A stretch of 35,455 nt of DNA, from assembly GCA_035512595.1 (NCBI GenBank), contig DATKDU010000194.1, forward strand, positions 1 through 35,455. The letters run 5' to 3'. Source of the stretch: DATKDU01 sp035512595. Its GTDB lineage: Bacteria; Planctomycetota; Planctomycetia; Pirellulales; Pirellulaceae. Under the pieces are notes generated by a model. The model was not told the DNA's origin, made no database searches, and was given only the letters and a program-made list of their open reading frames with translations. The stretch's first letter is position 1; each line of letters starts with the position of its first letter. Positions 25,901 to 32,740 of this stretch are shown here, piece after piece. A program made the translations under genes and the position numbers.

Positions 25901-28900
25901 TTTTGATGGGGGGGGTGATCCTCGCGACGCCCAGGCACTGGTTCGCTTTTTGGTGGTTGTCGGCAATCGTTCTGGCGGCGGCGGTCCTGATCTTGCCGCT
26001 GGTCGCCGCGGCGCTGGTGGCGGGGGCGTTTTGGGGTTTGATTGCCGGCTGCATTGCGGCCCTGCTGAGACCCCAGGCCGCGCGCAGCCCAAGCCCCCAG
26101 GCGCTGCGTGGCTCAACCACGCGCGGATGGGTTCCAGCCGGCGCTTCGACTGGGGTGTTGTTGGCGTGGCTGGCGTATGCGGGAGGATCGCTCCTCCATG
26201 CTCAGTCGCCGCGTGACGAGCCTCCCGCGGAGAAGAAAGCACGCACGACGCATCGCGTCGTAATTCCGATCGACGACACGCGGAAGCCGGTGGGTGACTA
26301 CGTTTTCGTCGATGCGGAGTTCTACGATTGGCTGCACGAGCAGGCGGCAGGCGGGCAGCCCAGCGAGCCGTGGCAAATCGAGGATGCGGTCTACGAGATT
26401 CATTGGCCCCAGGAAGTGGACGGAGAAGTGCCGGCCGCCGACGTCCTGGCGCGGCTGGAGATCACCACTTTCACGGTCGATGCTGCGGTGACCCTTCCCT
26501 TTCGGAGGGCGGATTTGCTGCTCCAGCAAGGGAGCGCTCGGCTGGACGGCAGTCCACTTTCGGTCGCCTGGGCGGACGCTGGCCAGGGCTTGACCGCCGT
26601 GATCCCTTCGCCCGGCAGATACCGTCTCGAGCTGGCCTGCTCCACACCGCTGAAATCGGCCGGTGGGCATCGCGAGTTGGCGCTGGCGATCCCCCGCGCC
26701 CCGCATGCCGTGGCCCGCATCAGCGCCGCGGCAGGAGCGGCGCCGTTCACTTCCTCGGCGGCCTTGGGTTCGTTGGCAGCGCAAGGTGAAGCAGCCGGTT
26801 CGTGGCAAGTTCAGTTGGGATCGGCGGCCGAACTATCGCTGCGGTCGGCCGGTGCGGACAGCGCCGGCGATCAACAGGCGGTCGAAGCGGAGCAGTTGCT
26901 CTCCTGGAAAATCCGTCCCGGGTCGGTGGTTGTCGATGCGGTCTGCAAGTTTCGCGCGCTGACCGGCACCCTTCGCGACGTCCAAATTCGGTTTGATCCG
27001 CGATTGCGTCTCCTGCCGCTGGAGGGGCTGCCGCCGACGGCCCGACATCGGGTCGAATCGGGATCTGAGAACACGCTGCACGTGTCCCTGGCGGAGCCGA
27101 CGGCAGCCATCGCCATTCGTCCGCGATTTCTCCTGGCGGAGTCGTCGGGCGTCGGCAAGCTTGTGCCTCCGCGACTCACCACCTCGGCCGGGCGAATCTC
27201 GCGAAACTGGCTGGCAGTCAGCACGGGCCCCGGAGTCGAGTTGGTTGGCACTTCACCATCCGCTGTTAAGGTTGCGGTCGCAGATTTTGCGCAGGCCTTC
27301 GGAGTCATCGACGGCATTCCCGCAGTGGCATTCGACCTCGCGGGGTCGGCAACCATGCCCGAACTGGAGCTTCGGCCGGCGGGCCGCACCGCGATCGCCA
27401 CGGCCCAGACGACTCTCGCTTGCAGCCTCGCGCTTTGTCGTTTGACCTTTCAGGCCGAGTTGACGGGACTGTCGCCGGCGCATGTGCAGCAGCGGATTGT
27501 CCTCCCTCCCGGTTGGATGGCTGGCGACGTCAGTGTGCGTGATGGCGATCTGCCTCTCGCCTGTCGCTGGTTTCAACAAGCTGACGGAACAGTCGTGCTG
27601 CGTTTGGACCAGCCGCCGGGAAGCTCGCAGCAGCTCCGCGTGGACGCCACGTTGACGCCTTCCAACGCTCCTCTGAGCTTACCGGCAGTGCAGCTCGCCG
27701 ATGTCACCGTCGCGGAACATTCGCTGCGCGTGGAGCGAAGCTACGACTGCACAGTCGAGATTCGAGAAGTTGTTGGCTGGACGGCTGATGGCCAGCAGGA
27801 CGCCGGACAAGCCCTCGAAGGCCGTCGGCGACTGGTAGCCGGCTTCGACTCCGCTTCCGGCTCGAGCGGCGGGCAGCAGTTGATGATGCGCATCGCTCCC
27901 AACCGCCCGCAGGTTTCGGCGCGGCTGGTCACGCGCTTTGCCCGCCCCAGTTCACCGCCCGCGGCGGCCAGCCTGGTCTGCGATCTGGACATCACCGGGG
28001 GCGACCTCGACGACCTGCGGCTGGAAGCACCGCCCCAGTGGTCCGGGCCGTGGGAGACGTCGCCGCCTCTGGCGGTGCGCTCGCTCAATATCCCCGGTCA
28101 GTCATCCCGCTTCGTGACATTGACCCCCGATCGGCCGCTGGCGGGAAAAGTGCGAATGTTCGTCAGCTCGCCGCTCCACACGACGGCGGGTGATCCGCTG
28201 CGTGTGCCGGAAATCAGACTGGTCGATATTCCTCAGGTCGATCGCCTGGTGCAGTTGCCCAAGACCAGGCCAAACGATTTAGCGCGGTGGCAAACCACCT
28301 TCTTGCAGGCGGCGCAGCTCCCGGCGGACTTGCTGAACAGTCCGCTGGCCGATGGGGACTACGAAACGCTGGCGGTCGTCGGCCCGCATTTCGATGCCGT
28401 CTGGTCACCAGCCCCGGCGGCGTCGGCGGACCCGCTGGTTCCGCTCATTGAATACAACATGGCCTGGCTGCCGACGGGGGACGTCCAGGGACGGGCGATC
28501 ATCCATCTCGACCCGGCCGGTTTGGACTCTTGCCTGCTCCTGCTGGACGACGGCTATCGCCCCCTGTCCGCCACGCTCGACGGCATTCCTGCGGACATCG
28601 TCCAGCAGCAACAGGGGCGCTGGCTGGTCGGCTTGCCGGGAGATCGCCTGCCGCAGCGCCTGACGGTCGAGTTTCTCGGCTCGCCGGCCACGATCGCCGA
28701 GCCCTGGAGCGATCGTCGCCGCCGGCGGATTAGCGGACCGACGCTGGTGGGTCTGCCGGCGCAGGCAACGATCTGGTCTGTAGAGTCGCCGCGGTCTTTG
28801 GCGGCGCGTGCTTCTCGCCTGAGTGCAGAAAAAGACCTGATCCGCGTGGATCAAGATCTGGCGCGGTTGACGTCAGCGGCCCAGATGCTCGCTCGGGCGA

Positions 28901-29505
28901 GCGAGCGCGAACTGCCTGGGCTCTCCGGCGACGCACTGGCGATCTGGCTGGGTCCGTGGCAGACCGAGGTGACGATTGCGTCGCGCCGAGTCGCCGCCTC
29001 CCTGCGGACTCTGGTTGTCGATGATGGAGAGCGGCAAGAGAGGTTTCGTCAGGTCCAGACCGAGCTCGACCGTCGCTGGCTGGCCCTTCAGGGCGGTCCG
29101 CCGACCAACGACGATGCCGCAATGCCCGCGGAACCGATTCCTGCGACGGTGAGCGTGCTGCGAGGCGCATTTACCGGACCCGTGTCCCATGCGGAGCTTT
29201 CGTTCACCGATCCCGCAGCGCGCGAGCCGTCGCAGCGGTGGCGAGCGGCGCTGGCGCTGCTGCTGCTGGGAATCCCCGCCTGGATTCTTGCACGCTGGTC
29301 GGCGATGCGCGACTGGCTGGCGGCATCCGCGCCGTTTGCCGTCGCCGCTGGCGGCATCGCGCTGGCCTGCCTGTCTCCGCTCGGCGTGGCGGCGCTGGCA
29401 CTTCCGATCGCGGTGCTGGCTACCTATTGGCGGTCGCCTTGGTCGCGGAGGATGGGTGGTCGGCATTCCAGCATCGTCCGCTTGGAGCGGCGCAACACCC
29501 CTTGA
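22900..29505 (+). CDS. Giant secreted membrane protein with two fused beta-rich modules (modules B1 and B2)
   Basis: A 2201-residue protein of no family I recognise. The ATG at 22900 overlaps the preceding stop (ATGA) and starts a signal peptide, MRSCCAALALAAVALLTIVAAAQALRAQ. The open frame reaches further upstream, but that part is shadow. Residues 39-69 (YRRIFVPQNDLPTQVRGLLPMKRDDFDRRM) resemble the start of module A. A long beta-rich region follows, then hydrophobic segments at about 990-1055. A signal-like stretch ends SLLHAQ at residue 1102, and a new copy of the start motif follows (THRVVIPIDDTRKPVGDYVFVDAEFYDWLHEQ). A second beta-rich module runs to the C-terminal hydrophobic pair (ALALLLLGIPAWIL, FAVAAGGIALACLSPLGVAALALPIAVLATYW). 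It looks like a fusion of two former single-module genes. The function is unknown. Confidence 0.65.
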   Translation: MRSCCAALALAAVALLTIVAAAQALRAQQPAGKRSPPAYRRIFVPQNDLPTQVRGLLPMKRDDFDRRMAGAKPSAPEASAGLRISRGQYTARLEGQDLVGGEARLDLATMPQTTGVVSLEPCNLALGAGVWQETPPRRAVLGVGPRNVLTLHVDKPGTLLLPWSRQGLKSADGAVEFDLSLPPASLQQLRLHLPADLQLTATEGLVIRGEMPAASNTTCEWTVELGGISRTRLRIEDRSQAARPENAALIKEQVRYALTPTDLTAEYQFQLDVHGPALNTAQLQIDPRLTITTVSVAGRPAQWSVAGDAQRRTLSVQFPDPLSVGSHTLDVQAVAEVAAGQPWRLPRLVWPDAVWQEGAATLAVPPSVQLAVSRTSGCHLAKGVSSSGPGEILAFHYFAADGFVEISMLPRQPRLSSSLGVTVQFDPAIQVSATLRADLVSQEGDVFEADAVLANDWVVDAIETEPADLLEDRPVIAQDERSRTMRLKFVRPITPEHPVRLVVRARLQPPSTEEFSARSLWRWFRLPSTIEQPAVLALRNNIPNYDLQVTGDGDASRVDPELSSADELDLLDSPPSGLLFRLPAESGDFRVLLRRGEPRYTAAWDLIAECSRSRLRHRVTVRCTPSGPGLSRLTVHSIPPPDREIRWRVADVTDTTVVAQTRRDTGAAAGVPPEAVWELEFSRPLMQPFTLESTWESPRSPRQSVPLFACLEATTQTCHVRVAAEDDARWFIAARGLIALPIPAQPADRFSPARGWFRYESGRQAALQVVGYGPEEVVPLAQVTSAELTTSFATDGSALNALSLTLANAGLTELPLNVPPTASLREVIVAGVTVEPQLTGPRNAGLLIPLPEGVRDVTVRVSYGSPAQQRPLYAGAWRADLPELSIATPPLRWNVILPAGIRALDEVHHRPWQDQWLARFWGPLFPQQPWIRWLHPWRTSEPQVAEETAPPELQDGGVRHADLALQAGWSLVSQDVAWSPAVTTVVFEPGRWSLFSLSLALLMGGVILATPRHWFAFWWLSAIVLAAAVLILPLVAAALVAGAFWGLIAGCIAALLRPQAARSPSPQALRGSTTRGWVPAGASTGVLLAWLAYAGGSLLHAQSPRDEPPAEKKARTTHRVVIPIDDTRKPVGDYVFVDAEFYDWLHEQAAGGQPSEPWQIEDAVYEIHWPQEVDGEVPAADVLARLEITTFTVDAAVTLPFRRADLLLQQGSARLDGSPLSVAWADAGQGLTAVIPSPGRYRLELACSTPLKSAGGHRELALAIPRAPHAVARISAAAGAAPFTSSAALGSLAAQGEAAGSWQVQLGSAAELSLRSAGADSAGDQQAVEAEQLLSWKIRPGSVVVDAVCKFRALTGTLRDVQIRFDPRLRLLPLEGLPPTARHRVESGSENTLHVSLAEPTAAIAIRPRFLLAESSGVGKLVPPRLTTSAGRISRNWLAVSTGPGVELVGTSPSAVKVAVADFAQAFGVIDGIPAVAFDLAGSATMPELELRPAGRTAIATAQTTLACSLALCRLTFQAELTGLSPAHVQQRIVLPPGWMAGDVSVRDGDLPLACRWFQQADGTVVLRLDQPPGSSQQLRVDATLTPSNAPLSLPAVQLADVTVAEHSLRVERSYDCTVEIREVVGWTADGQQDAGQALEGRRRLVAGFDSASGSSGGQQLMMRIAPNRPQVSARLVTRFARPSSPPAAASLVCDLDITGGDLDDLRLEAPPQWSGPWETSPPLAVRSLNIPGQSSRFVTLTPDRPLAGKVRMFVSSPLHTTAGDPLRVPEIRLVDIPQVDRLVQLPKTRPNDLARWQTTFLQAAQLPADLLNSPLADGDYETLAVVGPHFDAVWSPAPAASADPLVPLIEYNMAWLPTGDVQGRAIIHLDPAGLDSCLLLLDDGYRPLSATLDGIPADIVQQQQGRWLVGLPGDRLPQRLTVEFLGSPATIAEPWSDRRRRRISGPTLVGLPAQATIWSVESPRSLAARASRLSAEKDLIRVDQDLARLTSAAQMLARASERELPGLSGDALAIWLGPWQTEVTIASRRVAASLRTLVVDDGERQERFRQVQTELDRRWLALQGGPPTNDDAAMPAEPIPATVSVLRGAFTGPVSHAELSFTDPAAREPSQRWRAALALLLLGIPAWILARWSAMRDWLAASAPFAVAAGGIALACLSPLGVAALALPIAVLATYWRSPWSRRMGGRHSSIVRLERRNTP

Positions 29506-29631
29506 GTCAGGGATTCGCGATTGCCTGCTGTCGATGAAATCGCACCGCGAACCGGCCCTGCGAAACTGTGTCCTGAAAGAGAACCGGATGATGGGACGCA
29601 GAATGGGCTGATGGAAATCGACGCGCTGGCG

Positions 29632-29659
29632 TTGACCGGCAGGGCAGGGTTGATACACT
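29632..29659 (+). promoter_or_regulatory. Candidate promoter of the tRNA-Pro gene
   Basis: TTGACC (29632-29637, five of six to consensus) and TACACT (29654-29659, four of six) are separated by 16 bases, about 45 bases before the mature tRNA. The rest of the roughly 200-base space after the giant gene shows no gene. Confidence 0.5.
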
Positions 29660-29704
29660 GAGTGATCCTGTTTTGCAGGCGAAAAACCTGCGTCATTCAC
29701 GCTT

Positions 29705-29779
29705 CGGGGCGTGGCTCAGCCTGGCTAGAGCGCTTGGTTCGGGACCAAGAGGTCGCAGGTTCAAATCCTGTCGCCCCGA
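29705..29779 (+). tRNA. tRNA-Pro (anticodon CGG)
   Basis: A 75-base cloverleaf. The 7-bp acceptor stem is CGGGGCG/CGCCCCG with discriminator A. The D arm is GCTC/GAGC. The anticodon stem CTTGG/CCAAG encloses the loop TTCGGGA, giving anticodon CGG for codon CCG. The T arm GCAGG/CCTGT has loop TTCAAAT. The terminal CCA is not encoded, so it must be added after transcription. An integrase gene follows 120 bases downstream on the same strand, which makes the 3' end of this tRNA a likely integration site. Confidence 0.96.
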
Positions 29780-29780
29780 C
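29752..29780. other. Probable attachment site (attL core) in the tRNA-Pro 3' end
   Basis: Tyrosine recombinases commonly use the T arm and acceptor 3' half of a tRNA as attB, and the integrase here starts 120 bases beyond it. The T-arm to discriminator segment would be the core. I did not find a second copy downstream in this window, so the other end of the element would lie beyond 35455. The exact core boundaries cannot be seen. Confidence 0.45.
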
Positions 29781-29817
29781 TAGACATATCACTCGCTGAA
29801 CTTAGGACTTAGGTTAC

Positions 29818-29834
29818 CTGCCGGCGGTCGGCAG
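29818..29834. repeat. Hairpin in the tRNA-integrase interval
   Basis: CTGCCG (29818-29823) and CGGCAG (29829-29834) form a perfect 6-bp stem around GCGGT. A direct repeat, ACTTAGG twice, lies just upstream at 29800-29813. These could be arm-type integrase sites, but that is only positional inference. Confidence 0.4.
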
Positions 29835-29855
29835 TGCAGCGTTTTTCCCCAGACT

Positions 29856-29879
29856 CCAAACCTTGCGCGCAAGGTTTGG
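29856..29879. promoter_or_regulatory. 24-bp perfect palindrome upstream of the integrase gene
   Basis: The half-site CCAAACCTTGCG (29856-29867) is followed directly by its exact complement CGCAAGGTTTGG (29868-29879), with no spacer. It ends 20 bases before the integrase ATG and just before the GAGGAGA ribosome-binding site. A spacer-free palindrome of this length suits a dimeric repressor operator or a strong RNA hairpin controlling integrase expression. Confidence 0.6.
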
Positions 29880-29899
29880 CAACTGTGAGGAGACCTGCA

Positions 29900-31189
29900 A
29901 TGCCCCGTCTTTCTCGTGCCACTCCCCGACTCTGCCGCGTCCGTTCGCAGGCGGTCGTGTATCTGAAAGGGGAGGCTAACTACCTCGGCCGGTACGGCTC
30001 CGCAGAAGCCAAGCGGCGCTACCGCCAGTTGCTTGCCGAGTGGGAGGCCGCAGACCGGCCCACGCAAGCCACGCCGGCCCCGGCCGATATTACCGTGGCG
30101 GAAGTCTGCCGAGCGTACAAACGCTATGCAACGGCCTATTACCGCTCCGCGGACGGAACCACCAGCGGTGAAATCCATCCGATCAAAGCCGCCATTAAGG
30201 TGCTCCGCTTGCTGTACGGGACGATCCCGGCGACAGAGTTCGGCCCGCTGGCGTTTAAGGCCCTACGGCAATGGTTGATCGAACGCGGCTTGTCCCGCCG
30301 GACGATCAATCGCTACTCGGATCGGATCAAGCGTATTTTCAAGTGGGCCGTTTCGGAGCAACTGATTCAGCCGGCGGTCTACCAAGCTCTATCGACGGTT
30401 GGCGGCCTTCGCTACGGTCGCTCGGCAGCCCGCGAAATCGAACCGGTCAGGCCGGTCGCTTGTGCGACGGTCGCTGCCACGCTGCCCCACCTGCCCGCGG
30501 TCGTGGCGGATATGGTGCGCCTACAGCGGCTCACGGGATGCCGGCCCGGCGAAATCTGCATTCTCAGGCCCGGCGACGTGGATTCGACTGGCGAAATCTG
30601 GTTGTATCGTCCGGCACGCCATAAGACCGCGCATCGCGGCAAGGAAAGGGTCATTCCGCTTGGTCCCAAAGCTCAAGCGGTCCTACGCCCGTACTTGCTG
30701 CGGCCCGCCGATGCGTTTTGCTTTTCCCCCGGTGATAGCGAACGGAAACGCCGGCAGGCGCGCCACGATGCTCGCAAAACGCCGATTGCTCAAGGCAACA
30801 TGCCCGGAACCAATCGCAAGCGAAGCCCACAGCGCAAGGCTGGCGAGCGCTACAACTCCACCTCTTACGCCCGTGCGATTGTCCGCGGCTGCGAAGCGGC
30901 ATTCGGTATACCGGACGAGTTGCGTGTAATCCCCAAGGTGGTCCCCAACATTCCGGCGGAAGCACAAGAGGCGGAACGGTCCCGCCGGCAGGAATTGGCC
31001 AAACAGTGGCGCGCGGAAAACTGCTGGTCTCCGAATCAACTGCGGCACGCTTACGCGACGGAAGTGCGACACCGCTTTGGCCTAGAGGCTTCGCAGGTCA
31101 CGTTGGGGCACGCCAACGCGGACGTAACGCAAGTCTATGCCGAGCGGAACTTGTCGCTGGCGGTAGACGTGGCGAAGGCGGTAGGCTAA
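29900..31189 (+). CDS. Tyrosine-type site-specific recombinase/integrase
   Basis: A 429-residue protein from the ATG at 29900, placed behind GAGGAGA. The N-terminal region (residues about 1-175) holds an Arm/SAM-like DNA-binding part with GEANYLGRYGSAEAKRRYRQLLAEW and RTINRYSDRIKRIFKWAV. The catalytic domain follows: R215 in TGCRPGEI, K242 in ARHKTAH, R382 in SPNQLRHAYATEV, H404 in LGHANADVT and nucleophile Y413 in TQVYAER. The usual first histidine of the HxxR box is asparagine here (N379). I believe this recurs in planctomycete integrases, so it need not mean inactivity. A roughly 60-residue basic, charged insertion lies at about 280-340. It would integrate or excise the island at tRNA-Pro. 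Confidence 0.9.
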   Translation: MPRLSRATPRLCRVRSQAVVYLKGEANYLGRYGSAEAKRRYRQLLAEWEAADRPTQATPAPADITVAEVCRAYKRYATAYYRSADGTTSGEIHPIKAAIKVLRLLYGTIPATEFGPLAFKALRQWLIERGLSRRTINRYSDRIKRIFKWAVSEQLIQPAVYQALSTVGGLRYGRSAAREIEPVRPVACATVAATLPHLPAVVADMVRLQRLTGCRPGEICILRPGDVDSTGEIWLYRPARHKTAHRGKERVIPLGPKAQAVLRPYLLRPADAFCFSPGDSERKRRQARHDARKTPIAQGNMPGTNRKRSPQRKAGERYNSTSYARAIVRGCEAAFGIPDELRVIPKVVPNIPAEAQEAERSRRQELAKQWRAENCWSPNQLRHAYATEVRHRFGLEASQVTLGHANADVTQVYAERNLSLAVDVAKAVG

Positions 31190-31284
31190 CGCCACGTCGA
31201 AACTGGTTACATGTGAAAGAGCCGGCATCGGCGTGGCCAACACGGCCGCGTCTCGGCCGGCGTAGTGGTAATAGGTGACTCGAT

Positions 31285-32001
31285 ATGACGGGGACAATGG
31301 GACCGCTTGCCGAGATATTGCAGTTAGAGTCGCGCGTCGGCGCGGCTGCCGCTGAATCGGGCGAATCTGAAGCAAACACAGTGGCGTTTCAACTTCGGGA
31401 GCACAATGAGCTTCTGGGTTGGATTGAGAAACGCGGGACCTTAGGCAGGTGGTTTGTTGACGTATATGCATCGCTAATTGCACTTCGTTCGCTACGGGAG
31501 TCAGGGGTAGAGATAACGCCGCCCGATCCGAGTTATTTCCAGCTACTCCACCGACAACTTCTCGGTATTCCGGGCATGCCGCCAGCACCGACGCCAGACA
31601 CCCTAACGAATGTTGAGGATGAAATCGCTCACTTGGAGGCCGTCCTGAAAGTCCTCGATCATGCACTCTTGCCCGGCCAGAAAACGGTGGAGCCGACTGC
31701 GCCCCCGGACATCGACGGACTTATGACTCTTGCCAACTTCGCGCAGTTGTGCGGCCGGGGTTGCAGCAAGAGCACGCTTGAAAAACGGGTTGGCAAACCG
31801 GCACCAGCTAAGAAGGGCAAGGGTCGGGCACCATCGCTGTATTCCTATCGGGAGCTACGCGAGTGGCTGCCGAAGACAGGATTAACCCCCCAATTCCCAC
31901 TCCCAGAATCATTCGCGGAAGCGAAGGCGATGCTGGGGAAAATCTTACTCGCCATCGAAAGTACCAAACGACAAAAGCGTCCACCCAGCAACGCAACGTA
32001 G
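31285..32001 (+). CDS. Island hypothetical protein with a C-terminal HTH-like segment
   Basis: A 238-residue protein with no named family that I recognise. The first 130 residues are helical and acidic (LAEILQLESRVGAAAAESGESEAN, NVEDEIAHLEAVLKVLDHALL). Residues about 147-195 read LMTLANFAQLCGRGCSKSTLEKRVGKP...PSLYSYRELREWL. This resembles a winged-helix/excisionase-type recognition element: a helix, a turn with CSKSTLEKR, then a wing and a YRELREWL closing helix. It starts 95 bases after the integrase, with AGGTGA before the ATG. It may be a DNA-binding accessory or regulatory factor of the island, but this is inference from the C-terminal pattern only. Confidence 0.6.
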   Translation: MTGTMGPLAEILQLESRVGAAAAESGESEANTVAFQLREHNELLGWIEKRGTLGRWFVDVYASLIALRSLRESGVEITPPDPSYFQLLHRQLLGIPGMPPAPTPDTLTNVEDEIAHLEAVLKVLDHALLPGQKTVEPTAPPDIDGLMTLANFAQLCGRGCSKSTLEKRVGKPAPAKKGKGRAPSLYSYRELREWLPKTGLTPQFPLPESFAEAKAMLGKILLAIESTKRQKRPPSNAT

Positions 32002-32136
32002 ATTGCACATCCCTTGCGTTTCCGTTGCCTTGCCAGTTGCGGCAAAAACGGGCAATCATTCGCACTCTTTTGTTTTGTAGCTCGCCACGTCAAAGAATGT
32101 CGCAGACTCTCCCGACTTTTTTCGGAGGCTGCGACC

Positions 32137-32436
32137 GTGATCGACGTGACCACCTGCGATTCGCTCTTGACGCTGGCGGAAGCCAGCAAGCTCTTTCCGC
32201 ATCGGCCAAGCCGCTGCACGCTTTGGCGCTGGATGAACGAAGGCGTCCGCGGCGTTCGGCTAGAAAGCGTCGTCGTTGGCGGCCGGCGGCTGACTTCTAA
32301 ACCCGCCATTGCTGATTTCGTCGCTAAGACCACCGCAGCGGTGGATCGTCGCCCGATTTCTCAGACCCGTACCGCTCGGCAGCGCGACATTGCCACTCAG
32401 GACGCGATGCGTGAACTGGCGGCGGATGGTTGTTAG
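32137..32436 (+). CDS. DUF1580-like small helix-turn-helix protein
   Basis: A 99-residue protein from GTG 32137, chosen because GGAGG lies nine bases upstream and the family domain begins directly after it. Residues 9-65 (DSLLTLAEASKLFPHRPSRCTLWRWMNEGVRGVRLESVVVGGRRLTSKPAIADFV) match the DUF1580 pattern known from Rhodopirellula. This is a MerR/excisionase-like winged helix with TLWRWMNEG as recognition helix. Such proteins near integrases are candidates for a recombination directionality factor or a local repressor. The tail from residue 70 is polar. An alternative ATG at 32014 would add 41 residues of non-domain sequence. Confidence 0.75.
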   Translation: MIDVTTCDSLLTLAEASKLFPHRPSRCTLWRWMNEGVRGVRLESVVVGGRRLTSKPAIADFVAKTTAAVDRRPISQTRTARQRDIATQDAMRELAADGC

Positions 32437-32503
32437 TCACCCCCTTTAGACGCGAACAGCCGTCACGTGTCACCGCAGACGGTTGCTCGCTTGGAGAATC
32501 ACT

Positions 32504-32740
32504 ATGTCCAAAGTATCGCGTAAGTGCCGTCGCCGGCAACCGTCGCCGGCAGTGAATCCGTTGCCGCTTGAGCGGGCTCCTATCACCCGTCTCGACTTGC
32601 TCACCGGCTTTGCTGTTGCCGGGTTATTCGCGGGCAAACGCTGGGACTATCCGCCGTCCACCGACGAACAAGCCGAGTTCGCCGATGCGGCTCTCAACAT
32701 TGCCAAGAGGTTGAGCGAGTGGATGGAAGGGGCCGGCTAA
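32504..32740 (+). CDS. Small island protein of unknown function
   Basis: A 78-residue protein from the ATG at 32504, with GGAG eight bases upstream. It has a basic N-terminus (MSKVSRKCRRRQPSP), then PLERAPITRLDLLTGFAVAGLFAGKRWDYPPSTDEQAEFADAALNIAKRLSEWMEG. The hydrophobic GFAVAGLFAG stretch is short for a membrane helix. Its stop overlaps the primase start by one base (TAATG), so the two are probably translated together and it may serve the primase. I recognise no family with certainty. Confidence 0.65.
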   Translation: MSKVSRKCRRRQPSPAVNPLPLERAPITRLDLLTGFAVAGLFAGKRWDYPPSTDEQAEFADAALNIAKRLSEWMEGAG

